Shown: one piece after another, positions 1 to 5,420 of the stretch
Layout: each line of letters starts with the position of its first letter
Numbering within the stretch: the stretch's first letter is position 1
From: Candidatus Omnitrophota bacterium
GTDB lineage: Bacteria; Omnitrophota; Gorgyraeia; Zapsychrales; Fredricksoniimonadaceae
Assembly: GCA_016789035.1 (NCBI GenBank)
Contig: JAEUSC010000287.1
Location: 1 to 6,410, forward strand
Length of the DNA: 6,410 nucleotides
Reading direction: 5' to 3'
Program-made: the position numbers and the translations under genes
Notes under the pieces: generated by a model
The model's database searches: none
What the model saw: the letters and a program-made list of their open reading frames with translations, nothing else
Told to the model about the DNA's origin: nothing

Positions 1-435
1 TAAATCCGCTTTTTTAAACAGTGTCCTGTAAATGTCCGCACCCTTTTCCTTTAAAACGGAGCTTATATCGAACCCTCTAAAAGAAACCACCCATCTCCCT
101 TTAAAAAATTTTAGATACCGAAACGGTAAACATTTCAAGGCCGCCGTTCCAAATTGAAAATGGATAATATCAAAATCTTTCTCCAAAAATAAGAACCTGA
201 AAAATAAAGGCAAATACAGTTCCTTTTTCATCAAGGTCATTCTGGGAGGATAAGATGTTTTATTCAAAAGACCGTATTTATTTACAACCGGATGAATACT
301 ATTCACATCAACCGGTTTTCCATACAGAGGAAAAATTCCGACGTCATGACCGTTATCAATCAGTCCGGTCGCTATATTGATAACGAACGTTTCTGATAAC
401 ACGGGGAACTCAAATGGAACAATCGCAACACGCAT
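1..435 (-). CDS. Family 4 glycosyltransferase, WcaL-like, N-terminal half (3' end cut by window edge)
   Basis: The first 145 codons are present; the rest lies beyond base 1. The protein opens MRVAIVPFEFPVLSETFVIN, the beta-strand followed by an F-P-x-L-S-E-T-F motif typical of the N-terminal GT-B Rossmann domain of glycosyltransferases related to colanic acid WcaL and amylovoran AmsK. Further family-like landmarks are IIHFQFGTAA near residues 90-99, corresponding to the HAHFG-type motif, and VVSFRGFDIS near residues 117-126, corresponding to the 'fHGyDis' motif, followed by a YRTLFKKADL segment. Such enzymes transfer a sugar from a nucleotide-sugar donor during exopolysaccharide or surface-glycan assembly at the cytoplasmic membrane. 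The donor-binding C-terminal domain with the E-x7-E motif is out of view. The start is fixed by an in-frame TGA 10-12 bases upstream of the ATG. The Shine-Dalgarno sequence is weak. The pilin gene lies 155 bp upstream on the same strand. Family call is firm; sugar specificity is unknown. Confidence 0.85.
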   Translation of the reverse strand, partial: MRVAIVPFEFPVLSETFVINIATGLIDNGHDVGIFPLYGKPVDVNSIHPVVNKYGLLNKTSYPPRMTLMKKELYLPLFFRFLFLEKDFDIIHFQFGTAALKCLPFRYLKFFKGRWVVSFRGFDISSVLKEKGADIYRTLFKKADL

Positions 436-578
436 AGCCAAAACTCATCAAGAAAGAAACACCTGTAATTAAATTAAAAACATTAACTCCCCAATTTTTC
501 TTGAAATCATTGTCGGAAACTCTTGATATGGTATTTGCTAAAAGAAGGATGCTTAATAAAAGGTATATTATTTTTCAT
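410..578 (-). pseudogene. Possible small two-helix membrane protein ORF, disrupted by a one-base shift in an A5 run
   Basis: An open frame of 54 codons (574 down to the TGA at 412-410) reads as two hydrophobic segments, IIYLLLSILLLANTI and VFNLITGVSFLMSFGYACC, separated by a short polar loop with DNDFKKNW. It has no usable ATG in its own frame. The only nearby ATG, at 578-576, is one base out of phase: if the A5 run at 575-571 had four A's, the protein would begin MKIIYLLLSILLLANT, a natural-looking signal-anchor start. As read, that ATG gives only a 23-residue peptide. The frame overlaps the glycosyltransferase start by 26 bases. It may be a decayed gene, a slippage-dependent gene or a chance open frame in AT-rich DNA. 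The Shine-Dalgarno sequence is poor (AGG abuts the ATG). No homology is recognised. Confidence 0.2.
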
Positions 579-580
579 CC
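540..580 (-). terminator. Weak stem-loop with U-rich tail after the pilin gene
   Basis: On the minus strand, ten bases after the pilin stop codon, GGATG (580-576) pairs with CATCC (551-547), and AATAA pairs with TTATT inside it across an internal AAA/AAG mismatch. The loop is eight bases, and the tail TTCTTTT follows. The stem is AT-rich, so this would be an inefficient terminator. It is the only candidate between the pilin and the glycosyltransferase and competes with the small-ORF reading of the same bases. Confidence 0.3.
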
Positions 581-590
581 TGCAAGCCGT

Positions 591-776
591 TTAAAAAGAA
601 GAATAAAAAGATTGGGCTGTATTTGTGAGGGCCTCAGACGAGACATTCAAAGTTTCATTTAAACGGTTTTGAAAGAGAGAACCACGACCGGCCATAAATG
701 CAATTAAACAAGCGATAACGGCTGCGAAAACTACGATGTACTCAATTGTACTTTGACCATGTCGAGGCATTGCCAT
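591..776 (-). CDS. Class III signal peptide-containing pilin-like protein, 61 aa
   Basis: This is a tiny type IV pilin-like protein. The first 13 residues, MAMPRHG|QSTIEY, match the class III signal peptide pattern: a basic leader, then Gly7-Gln8 as the expected prepilin peptidase cut, with the Q-x-(S/T)-x-E-Y core and the pilin-type Glu at mature position 5 (Glu12). A single hydrophobic helix follows directly (about residues 14-29, IVVFAAVIACLIAFMA), then a short Asn/Ser-rich tail ending QSFYSSF. Removal of the leader would leave a 54-residue subunit made almost entirely of the pilin alpha helix. The class III signal was defined in archaeal pilins processed by EppA; related small proteins occur in some uncultured bacterial phyla. 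The start is supported by GGGAG eleven bases upstream (792-788) and by a dedicated promoter. No peptidase, ATPase or platform protein is in view. It could equally be an Flp-like or pseudopilin-like subunit of a secretion or adhesion machine. Confidence 0.8.
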   Translation of the reverse strand: MAMPRHGQSTIEYIVVFAAVIACLIAFMAGRGSLFQNRLNETLNVSSEALTNTAQSFYSSF

Positions 777-809
777 AGACTGATTAGCTCCCTTTTAATG
801 AGGCGCTTC

Positions 810-838
810 ACTATAACATAAACTCTGTAAGAAGTTAA
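810..838 (-). promoter_or_regulatory. Extended -10 sigma-70 promoter for the pilin gene
   Basis: Read on the minus strand, TTAACT (838-833, four of six matches to TTGACA) is followed by a 17-base spacer and TATAGT (815-810, five of six). A TG dinucleotide one base before the -10 gives the extended form TGTTATAGT. Predicted transcription start is near 803, leaving a leader of about 27 bases that carries the GGGAG ribosome site. It lies downstream of the coiled-coil operon terminator, so the pilin is probably an independent unit. Confidence 0.6.
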
Positions 839-850
839 CCCCCCGCATAT

Positions 851-880
851 AAAAAGAGACCGGATTTAAACCCCCGGTCC
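851..880 (-). terminator. Rho-independent terminator of the coiled-coil operon
   Basis: On the minus strand GACCGG (879-874) pairs perfectly with CCGGTC (863-858) around a ten-base loop, followed by TCTTTTTAT. The GC-rich six-base-pair stem plus U tract sits about 35 bases after the TAA that ends the 1053-residue gene, as expected for an operon end. It also insulates the pilin promoter just beyond it. Confidence 0.75.
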
Positions 881-913
881 TTTATAATCAAAAATAGCCA
901 TCTCTAGCTCAGT

Positions 914-3900
914 TTACCGCGCCTCTGAAGTCGTCTTGGAGCTCTCAACAGCCTCATCAGACTTCAAACGATTCAGTTCGTTTTCTAGGTCGAAAATCCG
1001 CTCTTCTCTGGCCGACAATCTTTGCTTTAAAGTCTTAATTCTGGTTTCTCCGTCTTCGATCATCACATAGGAAGCTTTGAGCTGATCCTGAATGTCATTG
1101 ATTTGTTTCTTAAAATCTCTTTCTCTAACCGTATATTCTTTGATACTGCTTTTTATTTCAGCGGTAGCCTTTGTCTTTCCAGCGTCATCGATATCCATTC
1201 CTATCAACTGGGTAACATTCTTCAATTTTTTACTCAGCGTCTCATTCTTTCGAATTTCATGATCTAAAGCTTCTTTCTGCAAAGAAATTTGTTCATCCTT
1301 TTCTTTGATTGTCGAGGAATAATCATCCACCTGCTTCTTTAACTTCACAAGCTGATCTTGAACCTGCACTAACGCTTTTTCTTTACGGCTGGCATCCTTT
1401 TGAGACTTAGCCAGCAAATCTTCCTGCTGTTTGATCGTCAATCGCGTCAGTTCCGACTGCTGTTTGATAGCTGCTAACTCCTTTTGCAACTTTTCCACAT
1501 CAACCTTACGCACTGATTTTTGCTGAGAAGAAATGGATTTGATTTCAGAGTCCCTTTCAGCCAACTTCTTGTTAAGCTCATCGGTCTGTTTTGTGCTAGT
1601 CGCCAGGCGTTCTTGCGTAACCTGCAGTTCCTTATTTAAAGTTTTTAGCCGCTTCTGCAAGTTACCGTCTGCATTTTCTGTCATTTGTTGATTATTGTCA
1701 TCTTCAACAGTGGCCAATTTCTTAGTCGAATCACTGGCGGAAGGTGTAGTATTTGGACTCAAGGCAGACTTCGTGTTCAATTGCTGGGTCGCCTTCTCAA
1801 TACTTTCATAAAACTGCTGCACTTGCTCTTCTTTCTGCGCGAGTCTGTTCCTTAAGTCCAAAATCTCATCATCCTTCTTTGCCAATTTATTTTTAAGGCC
1901 TTCAATTTCTAATAAAGACTTCTGTGATTGGTCCTTCAATTGTCCGTTCAATTGGGAAATCCTCTGAACGTATTCGTCCATTTTTGTCGAAACCTCCAAG
2001 GATGCACCTTGCGCCTTTTTGACGTCTTCAGCCATCGCTGAAAGCTTTTCATTCGCCTGTTCCCATTCACTCTTAGCTTGCTTTCGTTCCTGCTCCGCGG
2101 AGGACAACTGTTTTTTCAAATCATCAATGGTTTGTTGATATTTATTAACCTCATCGTTGAGATTCTTTCTATCTTCTGAAAGGCTACGGATTTCTTCTAT
2201 ACCGCGATCTTCATCCAATCTGGATTTCAAATCCGCAATCTCTTTGTCTTTCTGCTGCAATTTTTCTAATGATTCCGTGAGTTGGTTCTTGATGTCATCA
2301 ATGGAGCCCTTTGAAGAATCTTCCATATTTAACTGCGTCTCCAATTCAGCAACGAGAGATTGAAGTTCTTGGACAGATTTATCAGAACCGTCATCCATTT
2401 TCTTCATTGTCACAGTGCGCTTATTCAAATCCTTTAGTCCAGCTGGTGATGCCCCCGAAATTCTAGCCTTGAGCTCTTCAATAAAGGCATTCTTTTTAAT
2501 TAGCTGAGCTTCCTTGGCAATCAATTCCTTCTTTAAAGCCGCAATTTGCTGATCCTTAGTTAAAATCAATTGATCCATATTGACTAATCGATTCTCACGC
2601 TCGGTCAATTTTTTCTGCAACTGTTCCAACTGCGTCGAATGCCCCGACATCTCGGCTTCAAACTTTTGAACTTGTGATTCACGCGTTGCTAACTGATCTT
2701 TAATTCGATCTAGTTCTTGATTTAAGCTCTTATACAGATCAGAACCTTGAAATTCACTATCGCTCACTGGGACAGTTGATTGAGTGCGTATTTTTGCTTG
2801 ATAATCTACAGTTTTTTCTTTGGCCCAATCTTCTTTCATGGCCTTAATTCTGGCGTCAAATTCTCGGGAACGAGTCCTTAACTCGTCTTCCTTATCCTTT
2901 AAGGCCTGCTCTAAACGTTTTATTTCTGCAGGAAATTCAATAACTTTCCCAGGTTGAATCGCATCTTTCGTGACTGCATTATGGTCGCTAATACCCGCGT
3001 TCTTAACACCGGCAGTGGGCACTTTAGCCGTTGGAAATTTTACGCCAGAAGTTTTCGAAAGATTGGCAGAATCGTCTATTGCAGTTTCTGTTTCCGCTTC
3101 TTTACCAGACACAAGCTTTGAAGCCACATGCTTAACCTTTTCGGTCCGTATTTGTTCCTTTAGTTTATCGATTTCTGTTTGCTGTCTGGCCTTGTCCTGT
3201 GTCCATACATTGTTAAGTTTCTGAATTTTTGTTTCATACTCCTCAACTGTTTGACCATAATTCTCGTTGGCCTCTTTCAGTGATTTGGAAACCAATGAAA
3301 GTTCGGAATGCAAAGCTGTGAGATCTTTGTTTTTTTCAAAAAGCGTAAGCGCCTTTTCCAATAGGAACGCCCGCTTTTCCGTCAGATCATTTTTCCACTC
3401 AATAATATCTGATGAAGAATCCAACTCTGAAGAAATGCCTTGATTGTTCTCAAGTACATCACCGATTTGGCTGATGTCCTTCATAACCTGGCTGATTTCC
3501 TTGTTTCTTTTTAAAAAGGCCTGATCCCGTTCAGTAATCTGCTGTTCATAAGACTTAAGTATTTCGTCTGTATTCTCAGTTCCTTGCGTTGTTTTTCCAG
3601 ATTTATCATCATAACCAAAGAATTTCTTTCTGAGCTGAAGCAAATCTTGATTCTGACGAGACAGAGACTGGAACAAAAATATGTTTTCTTGCAGAATCTT
3701 ACGAATGGCGAATTCGAGCTCCCGATTGCGACGTTCGATCGCGACTACATTCTTTTGAATGAACATAATGTCAGCCGCGATTTCACTAGGGTTAGCCGAT
3801 TGAAACCTAACAGAGGACTCATTTTCCTTTTGAAGGTTTTGCAATAATCGTTGCGCAGAATGATTATTAGGATCGCTCTTGAGTATTTTCTTAAGAAGGG

Positions 3901-4075
3901 TTTGCGCCTCTTGAACCTCGCCTCTTTGGACTAGTTTCTGGGCAAAATCATATAAAAAACTCACTGTCAAAGGTTTTGGAAGCGCTGTTTGCGCTGAGGC
4001 GTTTATCGTGGAAGAAAAAAATGCAACAATGACAACTAAACTAAGGAATCTTTGGGTGTATTTGGGTGTTTTCAT
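914..4075 (-). CDS. Exported TPR-like / long coiled-coil protein, 1053 aa, function unknown
   Basis: Not recognised as a named family. A Sec signal peptide is clear: basic start, hydrophobic core LSLVVIVAFF (residues 11-20), then ASA|Q with cleavage after Ala28. Residues about 38-82 form a TPR-like helical hairpin (FLYDFAQKLVQRGEVQEAQT onward, ending in DPNNHSAQRLLQNL). From about 95 to 1040 the chain is largely charged heptad-type coiled coil, rich in K, E, Q and L, interrupted by probable linkers near 153-172, 325-378 (with KFPTAKVPTAGV), 430-445, 540-565 and 768-805. The protein has no cysteine and only a few tryptophans. No C-terminal anchor, LPxTG, peptidoglycan-binding or enzymatic domain is visible, so it is probably a soluble or multimeric fibrous periplasmic or surface protein. 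It lies 16 bp after the 364-residue gene, has no strong Shine-Dalgarno of its own and is likely translationally coupled to it. A perfect-stem terminator follows. Export and coiled coil are seen; a scaffold or spacer role is inference. Confidence 0.85.
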   Translation of the reverse strand: MKTPKYTQRFLSLVVIVAFFSSTINASAQTALPKPLTVSFLYDFAQKLVQRGEVQEAQTLLKKILKSDPNNHSAQRLLQNLQKENESSVRFQSANPSEIAADIMFIQKNVVAIERRNRELEFAIRKILQENIFLFQSLSRQNQDLLQLRKKFFGYDDKSGKTTQGTENTDEILKSYEQQITERDQAFLKRNKEISQVMKDISQIGDVLENNQGISSELDSSSDIIEWKNDLTEKRAFLLEKALTLFEKNKDLTALHSELSLVSKSLKEANENYGQTVEEYETKIQKLNNVWTQDKARQQTEIDKLKEQIRTEKVKHVASKLVSGKEAETETAIDDSANLSKTSGVKFPTAKVPTAGVKNAGISDHNAVTKDAIQPGKVIEFPAEIKRLEQALKDKEDELRTRSREFDARIKAMKEDWAKEKTVDYQAKIRTQSTVPVSDSEFQGSDLYKSLNQELDRIKDQLATRESQVQKFEAEMSGHSTQLEQLQKKLTERENRLVNMDQLILTKDQQIAALKKELIAKEAQLIKKNAFIEELKARISGASPAGLKDLNKRTVTMKKMDDGSDKSVQELQSLVAELETQLNMEDSSKGSIDDIKNQLTESLEKLQQKDKEIADLKSRLDEDRGIEEIRSLSEDRKNLNDEVNKYQQTIDDLKKQLSSAEQERKQAKSEWEQANEKLSAMAEDVKKAQGASLEVSTKMDEYVQRISQLNGQLKDQSQKSLLEIEGLKNKLAKKDDEILDLRNRLAQKEEQVQQFYESIEKATQQLNTKSALSPNTTPSASDSTKKLATVEDDNNQQMTENADGNLQKRLKTLNKELQVTQERLATSTKQTDELNKKLAERDSEIKSISSQQKSVRKVDVEKLQKELAAIKQQSELTRLTIKQQEDLLAKSQKDASRKEKALVQVQDQLVKLKKQVDDYSSTIKEKDEQISLQKEALDHEIRKNETLSKKLKNVTQLIGMDIDDAGKTKATAEIKSSIKEYTVRERDFKKQINDIQDQLKASYVMIEDGETRIKTLKQRLSAREERIFDLENELNRLKSDEAVESSKTTSEAR

Positions 4076-4091
4076 GGAGTTTTCTTAAAAT

Positions 4092-5186
4092 TTATTGTTT
4101 TTCTTCGGAATTTAGAGAATCAATTTCCTCTTGCAAAGATTTAATGATTTCATTTTTCTCAACCAATATCTTTTTTACTAACCGCAGCTGTTCCTGATTC
4201 TCCCCTAACTGCTTTTGCAATAAGAATGCCTCTTTATTCTTAGCTTCAAGAAGCGTTTCCTTTTCTTGGAGTTCCAATTGCGCAGAGGCGAGATCGTTGC
4301 GTAAGTCCAGATAAGCAGGATCATCGTGGATATTGCCTTTTAATACCTGATTTTTTACATCATCCAGCTCTTTTTGTAAATAGTCAATATTTCCCTGCTG
4401 AATGCGAATCAAATTCTGTTGATCTTCAGCTATCGAAGCAAAGGAAACACTATCTCGGTCTTTATAGATTGCCAGTTGCTCTTGAAGCTGGACAATCATA
4501 GCGTCTTTCAGTCTTATTTGTGTGTTTAACTCAATTACCTCATTCTGGAGTTTCAGATTAGCAGACCGCAGTGTGTCACAATCTTTATCGAGACTATTCA
4601 TCATGGGTTTTGATTCCAGAGGATTTAAGGAGAAATCTTGAGTGTCAGGAGTAGTTACCGTTGGCTCATCTTGGGATAAAGTTGTCGGCGCAACATGGGT
4701 GTCGATAGGTTCTGAGCCGATCAGGGTGTCCATATTATACCCCTTGGCCTCCTTTAAGCCGCTATCTTCTCTAATTAGGGCCGGCGAATGGGATCCCGGG
4801 ATATATTTTGCCTCATTAATAGGTTGGAAGTCTGTGTCCGAAGCGTTATTTTCGGCTTGTGGCAGAACTGCAACTTCTTTGTTTTTAGCGACTTGAGAAC
4901 AATTTCTGATTTTAATAGAAACGTTAGGGTAACGGTCATGGATTTTTGTCAGAAACTCTTGTGCCCCATGATGATCGCAGTCTAATAAAATGATCCTCTG
5001 AAAGACATAAGAGGCTTCCTGTGGATCAACGCCTCTATAATAAACTTCACGTCCGTATTGAAAAAGAAGCTGGGTAAGCGAATCTTTAAAAGTTACTTCT
5101 GGATGATAGATTTGGGAATAAGCAGGAGATGCTGTACACAAGAGAACAACCATTAAAATGGGTTGAAAATATTGCCGTATATTCAT
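4092..5186 (-). CDS. Exported TPR-like / coiled-coil protein, 364 aa, probable paralogue of its downstream neighbour
   Basis: Function unknown. The signal peptide has a hydrophobic core ILMVVLLCTA (residues 10-19) and a likely cleavage AYS|Q after Ser24. Residues about 36-86 make a TPR-like hairpin whose LTQLLFQYGREVYYRG and DHHGAQEFLTKI aligns with LTVSFLYDFAQKLVQRG and NHSAQRLLQNL in the neighbouring 1053-residue protein. A polar Pro/Thr/Asp-rich linker spans about 100-198. Coiled coil follows at about 200-286 and 292-360, split by GNIHDDPAY, with runs such as RLKDAMIVQLQEQL and LVEKNEIIKSLQEEI. Three cysteines remain in the mature chain (70, 96, 203); the neighbour has none. There is no membrane anchor after the signal. 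It is first in a two-gene operon: AAAAGG lies about ten bases before the ATG, and a near-consensus promoter lies further upstream. An exported structural or partner protein is the likeliest reading; export is firm, role is not. Confidence 0.85.
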   Translation of the reverse strand: MNIRQYFQPILMVVLLCTASPAYSQIYHPEVTFKDSLTQLLFQYGREVYYRGVDPQEASYVFQRIILLDCDHHGAQEFLTKIHDRYPNVSIKIRNCSQVAKNKEVAVLPQAENNASDTDFQPINEAKYIPGSHSPALIREDSGLKEAKGYNMDTLIGSEPIDTHVAPTTLSQDEPTVTTPDTQDFSLNPLESKPMMNSLDKDCDTLRSANLKLQNEVIELNTQIRLKDAMIVQLQEQLAIYKDRDSVSFASIAEDQQNLIRIQQGNIDYLQKELDDVKNQVLKGNIHDDPAYLDLRNDLASAQLELQEKETLLEAKNKEAFLLQKQLGENQEQLRLVKKILVEKNEIIKSLQEEIDSLNSEEKQ

Positions 5187-5231
5187 TAGGTTAATACCTT
5201 TTCTTTATTATTGGGCCTTGATAGATGGTAA

Positions 5232-5260
5232 AGTATAACCTGTCGAGAGTTTTGTGTCAA
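5232..5260 (-). promoter_or_regulatory. Near-consensus sigma-70 promoter of the coiled-coil operon
   Basis: On the minus strand a perfect TTGACA (5260-5255) is followed by a 17-base spacer and TATACT (5237-5232, five of six). Predicted start of transcription is near 5225, giving a leader of about 39 bases with AAAAGG before the ATG at 5186. This is the best promoter in the window and suggests strong basal expression of the two coiled-coil genes. Confidence 0.75.
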
Positions 5261-5294
5261 GGAACGACCCATAACAGCATGATATGTAACAATG

Positions 5295-5310
5295 ATGTCA
5301 TAATTGACAT
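5295..5310. repeat. Inverted repeat ATGTCA-taat-TGACAT in the divergent gap
   Basis: Six-base arms are perfectly complementary around a four-base spacer, giving a 16-bp near-palindrome of the size bound by many dimeric regulators. Its right arm shares TGACA with a TTGACA hexamer on the plus strand (5304-5309), so a bound protein would cover a possible upstream mutS -35. No regulator family is recognised. It is 35 bp from the -35 of the divergent operon promoter. Confidence 0.4.
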
Positions 5311-5332
5311 GATTACTTACGGTTGCAACAAT
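5304..5332 (+). promoter_or_regulatory. Possible distal mutS promoter overlapping both inverted repeats
   Basis: TTGACA (5304-5309) is a perfect -35. With a 17-base spacer the -10 would be AACAAT (5327-5332), four of six matches, lying exactly in the loop of the second inverted repeat. Transcription would start near 5339 and give mutS a leader of about 80 bases. The weak -10 makes this tentative. Confidence 0.3.
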
Positions 5333-5346
5333 GCAACAGTCGTAAG
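5316..5346. repeat. Bulged 11-bp inverted repeat (hairpin) upstream of mutS
   Basis: CTTACG-GTTGC pairs with GCAAC-(AGT)-CGTAAG around the six-base loop AACAAT. The inner five and outer six base pairs are all perfect; only a three-base AGT bulge interrupts one arm. It is followed by A/T-rich DNA rather than a clean T run, so it is not a convincing terminator on either strand. It is better read as an operator-like site or an RNA hairpin. Confidence 0.45.
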
Positions 5347-5384
5347 AATAATTATTTCTAATAGTTTTTAGTCAATTAAAGTGT

Positions 5385-5412
5385 TTTACTGCCAATTTTT
5401 TTATGATATAAC
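5385..5412 (+). promoter_or_regulatory. Proximal mutS promoter giving an almost leaderless transcript
   Basis: TTTACT (5385-5390, four of six) is followed by a 16-base spacer and TATAAC (5407-5412, five of six). The expected start point, six to eight bases after the -10, falls at about 5418-5420, immediately before the mutS ATG at 5421. This agrees with the lack of any Shine-Dalgarno sequence ahead of mutS. An overlapping TATGAT (5402-5407) could serve instead but lacks a well-spaced -35. Confidence 0.45.
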
Positions 5413-5420
5413 TACACACT

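Noticed and set aside
509..578. A 23-residue peptide starting at the ATG at 578 (MKNNIPFIKHPSF...).
   Set aside because: AGG abuts the start codon, leaving no proper ribosome-site spacing, and the composition looks random.
2157..3847. Open frames on the plus strand inside the 1053-residue gene (2157-2363, 2970-3224, 3584-3847).
   Set aside because: Antisense shadows of a strongly biased coiled-coil gene with no ribosome sites or recognisable products; the minus-strand gene has a signal peptide, promoter and terminator.
4050..4070. Near-perfect 10-bp tandem duplication (TTTGGGTGTA/TTTGGGTGTT) in codons 3-8 of the 1053-residue gene, considered as a phase-variation tract.
   Set aside because: Only two copies with one mismatch; too few for slippage switching, and the encoded TPKYTQ is an ordinary signal-peptide N-region.
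914..4075. Assignment of the 1053-residue protein as an SMC, Rad50 or myosin-like ATPase, which coiled-coil searches often suggest.
   Set aside because: There is no Walker A, signature or Walker B motif, and a clear Sec signal peptide puts it outside the cytoplasm.
4642..4985. Plus-strand open frames across the 364-residue gene.
   Set aside because: They lie wholly opposite a supported gene, and their translations look like low-information antisense products.
914..5186. CpoB/YbgF-type Tol-Pal partner.
   Set aside because: CpoB has its coiled coil first and several TPRs at the C-terminus; here a single TPR-like hairpin comes first and no tol-pal genes are nearby.
5100..5186. Lipoprotein signal in the 364-residue protein because of Cys17 in VVLLCTAS.
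   Set aside because: The residue before the cysteine is Leu rather than Gly, Ala or Ser, and a good signal peptidase I site (AYS|Q) follows.
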